The notes beneath the pieces are model-generated. The model ran no database searches. It saw only the letters and a program-made list of their open reading frames with translations, and was not told the DNA's origin. The translations under genes were made by a program, and so were the position numbers. A DNA stretch of 64,000 nucleotides from Shewanella schlegeliana (GTDB lineage: Bacteria > Pseudomonadota > Gammaproteobacteria > Enterobacterales > Shewanellaceae), in NCBI RefSeq assembly GCF_016765635.1, contig NZ_JAESVD010000004.1, positions 186,001-250,000 on the forward strand, in the 5' to 3' direction. Numbering within the stretch: the first letter of the stretch is position 1; each line of letters opens with the position of its first letter. Shown piece after piece: positions 1 through 9,100 of this stretch.

Positions 1-1
1 T

Positions 2-397
2 TTATTAAGTTATGAAGGCGAAACCTATAACGTGCCGGATTGCCGTCAAAAGTCGTTCGCGATTTCAAACTCTGAAAGCACCGAAACCATGCGTGATTTT
101 CACTTTGCTTTTGGCAAGCTGATTGAAGACTACCGCGTGGATGAGATCGTGATTATCCAGCGTGAGCAGAAAGGCAAAGGCGCGGGTAGCGTGACTAGCT
201 TTAAATTAGAAGCCTTGATTCAAATCTTACCTGTTGCTGTATCTATCGTGTCACCTGTGGCTATCAAAGAACAGCTAAAGCGTAATCCACCTCAGGTTGA
301 TTTCGAAGGTCTAGAGCTTAAGCGCTTCCAAAAGAACGCATTTGAAGCGGCTTACGCCTTCCATAACATGACCATCTACAAGACTGACGAAGCGTAA
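2..397 (+). CDS. DUF3010 family protein (3' part, continues left of window)
   Basis: The reading frame is open from the first bases of the window (codons from position 2), so the GTG at 32 is internal and the true start lies outside. The visible 131 residues match what I know of the DUF3010 family, small uncharacterised gammaproteobacterial proteins with an RNase H-like feel: an alternating beta/alpha pattern, the segment IVIIQREQKGKGAG, and a C-terminal FEAAYAFHNM. Function is unknown. The gene is followed after 30 bp by a strong terminator, so it ends its transcription unit. The family call comes from recall; an HMM search would settle it. Confidence 0.75.
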   Translation, partial: LLSYEGETYNVPDCRQKSFAISNSESTETMRDFHFAFGKLIEDYRVDEIVIIQREQKGKGAGSVTSFKLEALIQILPVAVSIVSPVAIKEQLKRNPPQVDFEGLELKRFQKNAFEAAYAFHNMTIYKTDEA

Positions 398-426
398 GCT
401 TACGAACTATCAAAATAGATAATAAT

Positions 427-451
427 GGGCGCACTCAGGGCGCCCTTTTTA
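427..451 (+). terminator. Rho-independent terminator
   Basis: A 6-bp GC stem (GGGCGC at 427-432 with GCGCCC at 440-445) is followed by five T. It lies 30 bp after the DUF3010 stop. Confidence 0.8.
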
Positions 452-499
452 TATCTTCAAATAGATTTTATTTTTTACATCCTAAGATATAACAATTGC

Positions 500-1006
500 A
501 TGCAAACACTCACCTACCTCGCGGGCTACTCAAGCGAAATTCAAGAACAAGTTCAAAGTCTATTAGAACAAGATAAGCTTGGGCAGTTCTTACTCAAACG
601 CCACCCAGAGATCCATACCATTCGCACAGACAAAGCCCTGTACGACTACACCATCACAATTAAGAACCAGTACCTGCGTAAATCTCAACCACTGTCTAAG
701 GTGATCTTCGATGACAAGATATCCTTAAGCCATCAAGCGCTAGGTTTACACTCTTATGTTGCCCGTAAGCAAGGGGCAAAAATTAAAGCGAAGAATGAGA
801 TCCGCATCTCTTCGCGTCTTAAAAAGGTGCCTGAAGGGTTACTGAGAATGGTTGTGGTGCACGAGCTCGCCCATTTAAAAGAGAAAGATCATAACAAAGC
901 CTTTTATCAGCTTTGCTGCCATATGGACGGTGACTACCATCAACTGGAGTTTGAGCTAAGACTGTTGCTTACCTTGATCGATGCCGAGAAAAATCCCTAT
1001 ATTTAA
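500..1006 (+). CDS. YgjP-like (DUF45/WLM-type) metallopeptidase-fold protein
   Basis: The 168-residue protein has the zinc motif HELAHLKEKDHNKAFYQL near residue 116, the HExxH plus downstream H arrangement typical of the YgjP/DUF45 family. E. coli YgjP belongs to this family; the physiological substrate here is not evident. I chose the ATG at 500 because the longer frame from 425 would begin inside the upstream terminator hairpin and add an unrelated leader. There is no signal peptide, so it is probably cytoplasmic. It stands alone between a terminator and a 195-bp gap. Zinc binding is inferred from the motif; peptidase activity is not shown. Confidence 0.8.
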   Translation: MQTLTYLAGYSSEIQEQVQSLLEQDKLGQFLLKRHPEIHTIRTDKALYDYTITIKNQYLRKSQPLSKVIFDDKISLSHQALGLHSYVARKQGAKIKAKNEIRISSRLKKVPEGLLRMVVVHELAHLKEKDHNKAFYQLCCHMDGDYHQLEFELRLLLTLIDAEKNPYI

Positions 1007-1201
1007 AATGATTGCAAATTCAGTGCTAAGAAATTACAGGTAAATATAAACGCTTCATCCTTTCTCGCCACTATCATCATTACCACCAATAAAACATGAA
1101 CGATAATGATTTTCATTTAAATCATTTTAGATTACACTCTAAGCCATTGAGCATATAGACATTCGCGGATCTTTTGGCTGACCAGTTACGGGTAAAGAGT
1201 G

Positions 1202-1603
1202 ATGAGTGATGATTTAATTAACAAGCAGCAGAAATGTCGCCGTAAGCTGACTAAATATCAGCAAAAAATCAGTTATTACATTCAGCTCAGTGATAGCGAG
1301 ATCTCGCTGAAAAAGCGCGCAGCAAAGTTGGCTAAATATCGCTTAAAAGTTATCAAACGCCAACTTAAGCTTAAGCGTTTAGATGCACAAATTACCTTAT
1401 CCAGCGCTTACACTAAGCTTACTCCCGCAAATGATGCCATTGTTAGTATGCCAATATTTACGCAGCGCAGTGTCAATCCCTCTTCCCTTGCTCAAGTAAA
1501 CTTGTATCGACCCCATAAGAGTAAGCCCTGTAAAAGCTGCCCTGCACTTCGTGGTAAAGCCTGTTTATGTGCGATGAAAAGCGAGCAGCGAAAACAAGCT
1601 TAG
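1202..1603 (+). CDS. Hypothetical basic protein with C-terminal Cys cluster
   Basis: This 133-residue protein is not recognised. The N-terminal half is very rich in Lys, Arg and Gln and probably helical (coiled-coil-like, residues about 5-70). The C-terminus holds four cysteines in KPCKSCPALRGKACLC, which could bind a metal. ATG 1202 is preferred over the overlapping GTG at 1199 because GTAAAGAG lies just upstream. The basic charge and Cys cluster would fit nucleic-acid binding, but that is a guess. It could be a lineage-specific Shewanella gene. Confidence 0.55.
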   Translation: MSDDLINKQQKCRRKLTKYQQKISYYIQLSDSEISLKKRAAKLAKYRLKVIKRQLKLKRLDAQITLSSAYTKLTPANDAIVSMPIFTQRSVNPSSLAQVNLYRPHKSKPCKSCPALRGKACLCAMKSEQRKQA

Positions 1604-1706
1604 ATATGCCCTTTGAATGAAGGCTAATTACATTCATTTTTGGCTTAGAGTTATCAAGTAGCCTGATCTGGATTGTCGCTTCATCATTATCAATCGCCTG
1701 CAGCGG

Positions 1707-1985
1707 GTGCTGGACAGGATGTCCGAATGTCGTGATCACATAGTCAATAATGTTCCTTACATCATAATGACATTCCCCAGTTCCCTATGGGTCAGATGTG
1801 AAGGAACGACCGTATGTGCAGACACTACTGCGATTCGCTGCAAGTACAATCCCTATATGCTCTGCGATGACAAACAACATCCATGTTTAAAGGCCAGTTC
1901 GGCATCCTGCCTCTCGTTCGAAGAGTATCTCTTTGAGATACCTCACCCTAAAACCGAAGCCCGCAGCCTTATCGACACCGGATAA
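1707..1985 (+). CDS. Doubtful small Cys-containing open frame
   Basis: A 92-codon frame with a GTG start (internal ATGs at 1719 and 1767) encodes a peptide with seven cysteines, including VRCEGTTVCADTT and CKYNPYMLC. No clear ribosome binding site is visible for any start and I recognise no family. It is listed because the 500-bp stretch between the preceding gene and the LysR gene has no better candidate, and the preceding gene also ends in a Cys cluster. It may be spurious; conservation in relatives would decide. Confidence 0.3.
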   Translation: MLDRMSECRDHIVNNVPYIIMTFPSSLWVRCEGTTVCADTTAIRCKYNPYMLCDDKQHPCLKASSASCLSFEEYLFEIPHPKTEARSLIDTG

Positions 1986-2097
1986 TTGGCGCCTTCTCTA
2001 GGGCTACATCGATTTGGTGCCTATCCCGGAAATGCCCCTTTAATAATGTCAGCCAAGGAGTCATTATTAAACTGCCCCAGCACTTTTTCATACTGAA

Positions 2098-2979
2098 TTA
2101 AGTGAATTTCAATGCCTCAAGTAAACGCTCCAACACAGGGCCCGATGAATGGCAGCGTGATACTAAACAACCGTTTGTGGTCAGCCAACCATCTATTTCA
2201 TGCGCTACAGGTAGATGAACTAACTCCCCTTGTGCGATGAATGGCACTGCCATTTCATCTGGAATAAGTGCCCAGCCCGTTCCTTGGCTTGCTAATTTAG
2301 CCAACATATCGTGTCTATTGGCGTACCAAAATTTAGAACTGATGCCATAGCTAAACCACAATTCTTTTTGCGTCGCATTGCGATGCACAATTTGGCGATG
2401 CATTTTTAAGTCTGAATCTCGCACAACGGTGAGATTGGCCAGAGGGTGAGTCGGTGACGTAACGTATAAAAAACGTGTTTGACCAAGAGTAAAAAAGTCC
2501 ATATCTTCTTTTAACTCTCCATCGGAAAAAATGATCCCAACATGCGCTTTGCTGGAGCGAACCAACTCTTCAATATCATAGGTCGAGGCGGTAATCACCT
2601 CAAAATGAGTGGTAGGAAATTGCTCTGCCATCATAGAAAGAACTTTCAATATACTTTGCGAAACCAAGCATTCATCAATTGCGATAACCAATTCATTTTC
2701 AATGGAGTTATCTAGCGATTCGACCTTTTGATCAAAATATTGTTGTTGGTTTAAAATCGACTTTGCGATAGGCAATAAAGCCTGACCATTACTCGTTAAG
2801 CGGGGAATATTTTTATCTCGCAAAAACAGTTCTTGGTTAATCGCTACCTCTAAATTTGCCACTGATTGACTCACGCCAGATTGAGCACGCTTGAGTTTAC
2901 GTGCAGCGGCAGAAAATGATCCACATTCACACACAGTGACAAAAATTTTAAGTTGCTCGAAACTATACATCATTGGCAT
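2098..2979 (-). CDS. LysR-family regulator, divergent from the PACE efflux gene (AceR-like position)
   Basis: The 293-residue protein has an N-terminal winged helix (residues about 5-65, FEQLKIFVTVCECGSFSAAA then KRAQSGVSQSVANLE) and a LysR substrate-binding domain to the C-terminus. The start is ambiguous among three in-frame ATGs (2979, 2973, 2970); none has a strong Shine-Dalgarno. It is transcribed away from a PACE-family efflux gene, the arrangement known for the Acinetobacter AceR-AceI chlorhexidine/biogenic diamine system. An ATC-N9-GAT site lies between the two genes. Regulation of the neighbouring pump is inferred from this arrangement. Confidence 0.85.
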   Translation of the reverse strand: MPMMYSFEQLKIFVTVCECGSFSAAARKLKRAQSGVSQSVANLEVAINQELFLRDKNIPRLTSNGQALLPIAKSILNQQQYFDQKVESLDNSIENELVIAIDECLVSQSILKVLSMMAEQFPTTHFEVITASTYDIEELVRSSKAHVGIIFSDGELKEDMDFFTLGQTRFLYVTSPTHPLANLTVVRDSDLKMHRQIVHRNATQKELWFSYGISSKFWYANRHDMLAKLASQGTGWALIPDEMAVPFIAQGELVHLPVAHEIDGWLTTNGCLVSRCHSSGPVLERLLEALKFT

Positions 2980-3004
2980 CCATGGATAAAAAGCTCACTC
3001 AAGG

Positions 3005-3021
3005 TATCACGAAGTGTGATA
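3005..3021. promoter_or_regulatory. Candidate LysR operator (ATC-N9-GAT)
   Basis: The perfect inverted repeat TATCAC-GAAGT-GTGATA contains the LysR box ATC-N9-GAT. It lies 26 bp from the LysR start and 80 bp from the start of the PACE gene, a typical site for divergent autoregulation and activation. Confidence 0.55.
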
Positions 3022-3100
3022 TCAGTTAACTTTCTTCCTTTTTAAGAATCTGCATAATCTCCGTCTATTAAATTTCAGACATTATTTAATTGAGAGAGTT

Positions 3101-3583
3101 ATGGGGCGATTAGAGCGTCTATTTCACGCAATTACATTTGAAGTGTTAGCTGTATCGCTGTCCGTCATTGGTTTAGCGATTTTTACCGATCACAATGTTA
3201 GCAACCTATCAGGAACCATGATAGTCATTGCGACTATCGCGATGATATGGAATGTCATTTTTAACTGGGTATTTGATAAATTCGTACCGGGTCAAAAAGA
3301 GAACAGGTCACTTAAAATACGCATTGTACAAGTATTATTATTTGAAGCGGGCTTGTTATTTGCCACGGTTCCTGTAATGGCTTACATACTCAATATCAGC
3401 ATTTTAGAAGCATTCGCGATGGATATTGGTGTCACTATTTTTATCACCATCTACGCGTTTTTCTTCAACCTTGCTTACGATCATATTCGTGCTTATATCG
3501 TTGCAAGACGCTCGCCTACAATGGCAGTCTTTGCTATATCTAAAATTAAACCGTACGGTTTTCGATGCAAAGAGCGTTCATAA
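3101..3583 (+). CDS. PACE family proton-coupled efflux transporter (AceI-like)
   Basis: The 160-residue inner-membrane protein has two bacterial transmembrane pair repeats, four helices in all. The first helix carries HAITFE, matching HAISYE of AceI, whose Glu15 is the essential proton-coupling residue. The second repeat has FEAGLLFATVP and YAFFFNLAYDHI, the conserved end of the second pair. Known relatives export chlorhexidine and short-chain diamines. The protein ends with about 18 extra basic residues beyond the usual terminus. A GAGAGAG ribosome binding site precedes the ATG. The LysR gene diverges from it. Confidence 0.85.
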   Translation: MGRLERLFHAITFEVLAVSLSVIGLAIFTDHNVSNLSGTMIVIATIAMIWNVIFNWVFDKFVPGQKENRSLKIRIVQVLLFEAGLLFATVPVMAYILNISILEAFAMDIGVTIFITIYAFFFNLAYDHIRAYIVARRSPTMAVFAISKIKPYGFRCKERS

Positions 3584-3674
3584 AACTCTCGACATAATAT
3601 GTCGCAACACCATTGATATAATATGTCCCAAGCTTCTAGTATAAATTACAGTCAACTAGGGATAGAGATAAATT

Positions 3675-4322
3675 ATGGAACTTTGGATAAGTTTTACAGA
3701 CTTGCTAGTACAGGCCATTAGCTTACTAACATCGGAGGTAGGTGTAAGCCAAGGTGCTGCAATCATTCTGCTTACGCTTCTAGTGCGTTTACTTTTCAGC
3801 CCTATCAGTTTCTTGGCAATGATAAACAGCTATACAAATAAAACCAAGGTGGCGGCGATAAAGCCTGAGTTAGATAAGCTAAAGTCGGTTTATAAAGACA
3901 AGCCAGACGAAATGGCTAAACAAACAATGGCGCTATATCGAAAGCACGATATAAAATTTGTTAGCAAAACCCTTGTAGCGAATGTTTCCAGCCAAGCGAT
4001 ATTCGGATTTGGGATGTTTCAGCTACTTCAAATGGCTATTTTTAACAGTAAATTCGCATGGATTTCCAATATCGCAAAGCCTGATATTGCATTAGCAGTG
4101 CTTGTAGGAGTGTTAACCTATTTATCTATGCTTATGATGCCTGGCAGTGCGGAGCAAGCAAGTGCTATATTTTTGCTTATCCCAGCATTGGTAAGTATTG
4201 CAGTTTTGCTTACAGCACCTTCAGCCTTGGGTTTATACTGGGCGACTTCAAGTGTATTCGGTGCTTTTCAATCCGTGGTTGTAAACAAATATTGTGTAAA
4301 ACAGCACAGCAATTTTACCTAA
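3675..4322 (+). CDS. Short YidC/Oxa1-family membrane insertase paralogue
   Basis: The 215-residue membrane protein has the YidC/Oxa1 core: a first helix LLTLLVRLLFSP with the in-membrane Arg that forms the insertase groove, a charged helical cytoplasmic hairpin (KTKVAAIKPELDKLKSVYKD), then three to four further helices ending GLYWATSSVFGAFQ. It lacks the large periplasmic domain of the housekeeping Gram-negative YidC and the basic tail. It is therefore a second, specialised paralogue. It follows the PACE gene by 91 bp in the same direction. Its client is not evident. Confidence 0.75.
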   Translation: MELWISFTDLLVQAISLLTSEVGVSQGAAIILLTLLVRLLFSPISFLAMINSYTNKTKVAAIKPELDKLKSVYKDKPDEMAKQTMALYRKHDIKFVSKTLVANVSSQAIFGFGMFQLLQMAIFNSKFAWISNIAKPDIALAVLVGVLTYLSMLMMPGSAEQASAIFLLIPALVSIAVLLTAPSALGLYWATSSVFGAFQSVVVNKYCVKQHSNFT

Positions 4323-4493
4323 GCTCAAGCTTAAATAACTACGATAAAAATGGATATCTCTGCACCACGAAGCGCCGCGCTTTCAAGAAGAACACCAAGA
4401 TAGAGGTAATGGACTCCAACGGCTTTAGCGGTTGCCTTTCTTCGTGGCCTCTGTGGTAAGCAGTTTTATCCAAAAATTCTTTAGCTCTGGGTT

Positions 4494-4521
4494 AAAAAAA
4501 GCCATCATTCGATGGCTTTTT
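4494..4521. terminator. Bidirectional Rho-independent terminator
   Basis: The 7-bp stem AGCCATC/GATGGCT has a poly-A tract on one side and poly-T on the other. It can end both the YidC-like gene (+) and mepM (-). Confidence 0.75.
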
Positions 4522-4575
4522 ATCTATTTCAGGGCGAGACACACTTTATTGAGCTTCATTTGTCTCAAATTGCGC

Positions 4576-5832
4576 TTAAGCAATGCCCATCATCATCTTT
4601 CTGACTTTGACTATCTGACTAAATTCGCTCATCTCTTTAGAAGATAGTTTACTCGCCATGGGGATTTTGGCTTTCATCGAATCCACTGGGCGACCATTGA
4701 TATGAAATTCATAATGCAAATGCGGCCCCGTTACACGTCCGGTGTTACCTGATAGGGCAATCACTTGACCACGAGATACGCGCTGGCCTTTATGTACTAA
4801 GGCTTTTGATAGGTGTAAATAACGAGTGCGGTACTTACTGCCGTGGTCAATTACGATGTACTTACCTGCAAATCGATGATCGGTAACCAAAGAGACGATA
4901 CCGTCACCGGGTGCGACAATTTTCGTCCCAATCGGTAGCGCGAAATCTGTCCCATTATGGGGGGAATTTCTGCCCGTGACGGGATGGTGACGATTAGGAT
5001 TAAATCGAGAGCTTATACGATAATTCTTGGTTAAAGGGATCCGCTGGAAAGCACGAGCCAAGCTCTGCCCTTTTTCATCATAAAAGTTACCATCTGTATG
5101 TTGATACGCATTGATGCTACTCGAGCCCCTATCTATGGTCACCCCAAGAACTTGACTGTTACCTGTGGCTTCACCATCGATAAACTGATCGTTCATCAAA
5201 ACCGAAAACTTATCTCCGGCGCGAAGATCACGGGCGAAGTTGAGCTTCTCTTTCAACAAGGACTCAACTCGCTGGATCTCTGCCGCATTAAGACCCATCT
5301 TCTTGGCCGAGACATAAAATGATCCATGAATTTGACCTGAGATAGCACGGTCGCGCCAAATGCCTTCGATATTCACTTCATCGACATTAAAAGCGCCATC
5401 ATCGAAGCGAGTGAATATCACCTGTCTGGCGGCATTAAAGTAAAGCGTTAACTTTTGCAGCTCACCTGCGTCATTCAGCCAAAACTGGATCTTATTGCCT
5501 GGCTTTAAGGTGTCTAATGCCAAGACGTTTAAGTCTGCCTCTAATACACGGTGCATGGTCTGCTGATCGACGCCACCTTGCTCAAACAAGCCGCTTAAGG
5601 TATCCCCTTTTACGATTACTTTTTGAAATGCAGGCTTTGGCTCTAACAGTTCAACACTGGGAATAGTGACGTTTTGAGATAAAATTGAGTCAATATCGAG
5701 CTGAACGGGGACCCTTTGCGGTAGTAGCTCTTGATTACTAGGAAACAAAATAGCAGCACCGACGATGAGTACTGAGCCTAAAAGCACTTTCCGATGAAAA
5801 GATGGCAGTCCCGCAAAACGGTTTTTAGACAT
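4576..5832 (-). CDS. mepM: Murein DD-endopeptidase MepM-like (OapA/LysM-like plus M23)
   Basis: The 418-residue protein resembles E. coli MepM (YebA) along its length. It has an N-terminal membrane anchor (VLLGSVLIVGAAILF), a LysM-like OapA segment (KGDTLSGLFEQGGV), a beta-rich linker, and a C-terminal M23/LytM domain with HNGTDFALP and SGNTGRVTGPHLHYEFH, which supply the zinc ligands. Its expected role is cleavage of peptide crosslinks in periplasmic peptidoglycan during growth. The ATG at 5832 is preferred; the upstream extension would use a TTG. A promoter candidate lies 58-87 bp upstream. Confidence 0.9.
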   Translation of the reverse strand: MSKNRFAGLPSFHRKVLLGSVLIVGAAILFPSNQELLPQRVPVQLDIDSILSQNVTIPSVELLEPKPAFQKVIVKGDTLSGLFEQGGVDQQTMHRVLEADLNVLALDTLKPGNKIQFWLNDAGELQKLTLYFNAARQVIFTRFDDGAFNVDEVNIEGIWRDRAISGQIHGSFYVSAKKMGLNAAEIQRVESLLKEKLNFARDLRAGDKFSVLMNDQFIDGEATGNSQVLGVTIDRGSSSINAYQHTDGNFYDEKGQSLARAFQRIPLTKNYRISSRFNPNRHHPVTGRNSPHNGTDFALPIGTKIVAPGDGIVSLVTDHRFAGKYIVIDHGSKYRTRYLHLSKALVHKGQRVSRGQVIALSGNTGRVTGPHLHYEFHINGRPVDSMKAKIPMASKLSSKEMSEFSQIVKVRKMMMGIA

Positions 5833-5889
5833 ATTTGAAAAAGAAAATTTACCTGCGCGCAACCTATGCCTCAACTTTCATTATTATGA

Positions 5890-5919
5890 TTATCTATTTG
5901 ACCGAAAAACCCCGTCAAA
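5890..5919 (-). promoter_or_regulatory. Candidate sigma-70 promoter for mepM
   Basis: Read on the minus strand, TTGACG (5919-5914) and GATAAT (5895-5890) are separated by 18 bp, upstream of the mepM ATG at 5832. Confidence 0.4.
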
Positions 5920-6026
5920 TCGAGGTTTGATGCCAAGTTATATCAAAAATAATTCAATTTACAAACCGATCTGCTGCACAAATTACTGACTTGGACGATA
6001 TTACTCGAAACGAGTAGAGTCATCCC

Positions 6027-6065
6027 CCTGTTAAAGCTGCATGATAAATCATCAACTTTAACAGG
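6027..6065. repeat. 39-bp near-perfect palindrome between mepM and sbcC
   Basis: The arms CCTGTTAAAG and CTTTAACAGG pair perfectly. The interior pairs again (TG/CA and ATGAT/ATCAT), with an AA loop and two unpaired positions. There is no T tract on either strand, so it is not an ordinary terminator. A second small palindrome (TACTCG-AAA-CGAGTA) lies at 6002-6016. Confidence 0.6.
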
Positions 6066-6122
6066 AACTAAGGCAGTTATAGCAACCACTCTAATGCGAA
6101 TATTAGCGGTTGCGATAAGCTG

Positions 6123-9100
6123 TTATGGCAGGACGATACTCACTTCACTACCGATTGCACTCTTATTGATATCGAGTCGAGTACCTATCTGCTCTTTCAT
6201 CTCTGAGACATGGGAGATCACCCCAATCATGCGACCCGATGATTGTAGATCCATCAAGGTTCTAACCGCTAAATCCAATGAGTCTTGATCTAGGCTACCA
6301 AAGCCCTCATCAATAAACAGGGTATCGAGCTTAATACCGCCCGCATAAGCCTGCACCACATCAGATAAACCTAGCGCCATAGAAAGCGCCGCCATAAAGC
6401 TCTCACCACCACTGAGCGTTGCTACAGGGCGCACCTTAGAGGTGTAAGCATCTTCAACTTCTAACTCCAGTCCCGACGCCTTATTGCCCTTGGCTCGATC
6501 CTCTTTACGAAGTAAACGGTATCGACCTTTACTCATCAGTTGCAGACGGTGACTCGCCTCAAGCAACACGTCATCAAGCAGTACACTTAGCACAAAGCGC
6601 TGTAAGCTAATTTTATTTCCGGTTTGGCCGTTGGCGACCTCGGATAGAGTCCCCACCACGGCATACTCATCCTCAAGCTGCTTGGCTTTGGCATCCGCCT
6701 CTTTAAGCTGCTTTTGAGTTTGAGTTAACTGCGTTACACGGCTTTGCAAATGTTGCCACACACTTTCAGCCGTTTGTTGCTCAGTTTGAATACTCTCAAG
6801 ACGAGTCTCAAGCTCGAGAAGAACAGGCTTATGCTGCCCTGATAACTTCTCATTCAGTTGAGTCAATGTCGTTTGGTTAGCAGTACAATCTTGCTGATAT
6901 TGGGCTATCTCATTGGCTATTTCACTCAGTGCTTCAGATGAGATTAGCGCCTGTGTTAGTGCCTGTTTATCGCCAAAGCCTGAACTGGCCAATTGCAGAT
7001 TTAACTCTGATAGCGTCTTGTCACTTTGCTCCCTTGCCTGAGTCACGTTTGCTTGAGCAGCAGCAACGACAGCAGACTGTGCAGAATCTTGCTCCAAGGC
7101 TTTGGTGTGATTATGACGAACGGTGTTAATCGCTTGCTGAAGCGCCATGACCTGCGCTTTAGCGCGGTCAATAGCCCCATTGAGTGCATCTAAGCTACGA
7201 TATTGCTCAGGTATAACGGCACAAGCTTGATCCACCTGCCCCTTGAGGCTTGAAACCTGATCTTGAAACGCCTGAAATCGCTCTCGCTCCGCCTCGAGCT
7301 TTACTTGCTGTTCTCGCTCTGCTGCCTGCCAACCTTGTATTTGGCTTCTGAGCTGAGTTAACTGCTGAGCAGCACTATTGGCCTGGTTTAGCTGTTGCTG
7401 TAACTGCTGTAATTGTAGCTGTAGGTTCTCAATGGATTGAGCACTACTGTCACTAATGCGTTGCAACAACTCATCTACACGCTTTAACTGCTCTTGATGC
7501 TTAGTCTTTAACCCTGAATATTCTGATTTTGCTTGGTTAAGCGCATCATTTGCCGACTCTTCATTACGCTGCGCTTGTTGTAGCTCCTCCTCCGTTGGCA
7601 GTTGCTCTGCACTTTGAGCAGGATGTGGGTGCTCACTGCTACCACATACTGGGCACGGCTGGCCTGGATTAAGCTGCAAGGCTAAGCTTGCAGCCTGACC
7701 ACGATGCCATACCAGTTGCAACTGTTTGTTTCTGGTCTGCGTTTCAATAAAACGAGCGCGCAGTTGCTGGCCTTTTTCCATGACCTGTAATAGCGCTTGC
7801 TCAGTTTGACTGGCATCATTGCCTGCTTGTTGCCACTGGCCGTAGCGCTCAATCAAATCATGTTGAGCCGTAACAGCTTGCTGAGCATTAACCTGCTCAG
7901 CCGCAACTTGCTCAAGCTGAGGGAGAAGCTGCTCTGCCGCGAGTTTTTCGACTGCTAGAGCCTCTATGCTTGCCCTCTCTTTAAGACCTTTCTCTCTCGC
8001 TTGATCGCGTTCAATCGTTGCCTGAGTCAATGCTTTTTGCAGGCCATCTAATCCTTGTAGCTGAGGCACTAACTGGATTAATGTTTGCTCGCTATGTTGG
8101 GCTTGAAGCAGTTGTTGCTCTTGCACTGGCAGAGTATCAAATTGTGCCTGACTCTGTGCCAGCGCTTGCTCGCTTAGTCGCTTAGCAGCCTGCACTTGAG
8201 TCAGATTCGTCTCTGCTTGAGCGGCCTCCGTTTCGCGCGCCAAAGACACATCTAACACAGGTTTTAACTGCAGTGCCTTTTGACCACTTTCAAACTTGTG
8301 CTGGCGTTGAGCGATAACGGCCTTATGCTGCTGCAACTGGACTGCCGTTTGCTTAAGTTTATCTAACGCCTCAAAGTCACTGGTTAGCAACTTGGCCGAC
8401 TCAAACTGCTTATTGGCATCGATTAAGCCAAGTTTCGCCTGCTCTTTAGCCTCTAACGCTTGAGCAAGCTTAGGCTCGAGCTCGATAAGCTCGTTATGTA
8501 GCGCCTCATCAGACTCAAGCTCGATATTGTGAAGCATGCCATCACGTTTATTGCGGTGATCCCGCACTTCATTCTTAATCGCTGCGGCTTGAAACTTTAG
8601 CTTATCTTCAATTTTGCGGTAAATTTGCGTTTGGAAAAGCTGACTAAAGATCTTCTCTCTGTCTTTTGAGTCTGCCATCAGCAACTCACGGAACTTGCCC
8701 TGTGGCAACACCATCACCTGACGGAACTGATCGGCATCGAGGCCCGTTAGTGTCTCTATTTCGGCAGTGGCCTCAGAGACCTTACTTGCCACCAGCAAAT
8801 GCTCTGTGCCATCACTGTCTATACGGAAAAGCTGGGCTTCAGGCTTTTGTACCGTGTAACCATCACCACTTTTTTTAGATCGCTGCTGCTCCGGCACGCG
8901 GCGGATGCGGTACTGCTTCTCACCCAGCGCAAAGCTGAATGTGACTTCGGTTAGCAAACGATCTTGCGCTAAGTCGCAGCGCATCTGGCTGCCCTCACGC
9001 TCATCACCTGTGGTTTTACCATAAAGGGCGAAACAGATAGCATCTAACAGTGTGGTCTTACCCGCCCCTGTGGGGCCGTTGATTAAGAACAGAGGATTAG

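Noticed and set aside
425..499. Upstream start for the YgjP-like protein
   Set aside because: It would begin inside the terminator hairpin of the previous gene; ATG 500 gives a protein of normal length.
3426..3644. Open frame of 72 codons overlapping the PACE gene
   Set aside because: It is an out-of-frame shadow of the last third of the PACE gene, although it extends past its stop.
4365..4447. Inverted repeat CCACGAAG/CTTCGTGG between the YidC-like gene and mepM
   Set aside because: The arms are only 8 bp and 67 bp apart with no supporting structure; probably a decayed intergenic sequence.
4432..4647. Open frame of 71 codons on the plus strand
   Set aside because: It runs through a terminator and antisense to mepM, with no family resemblance.
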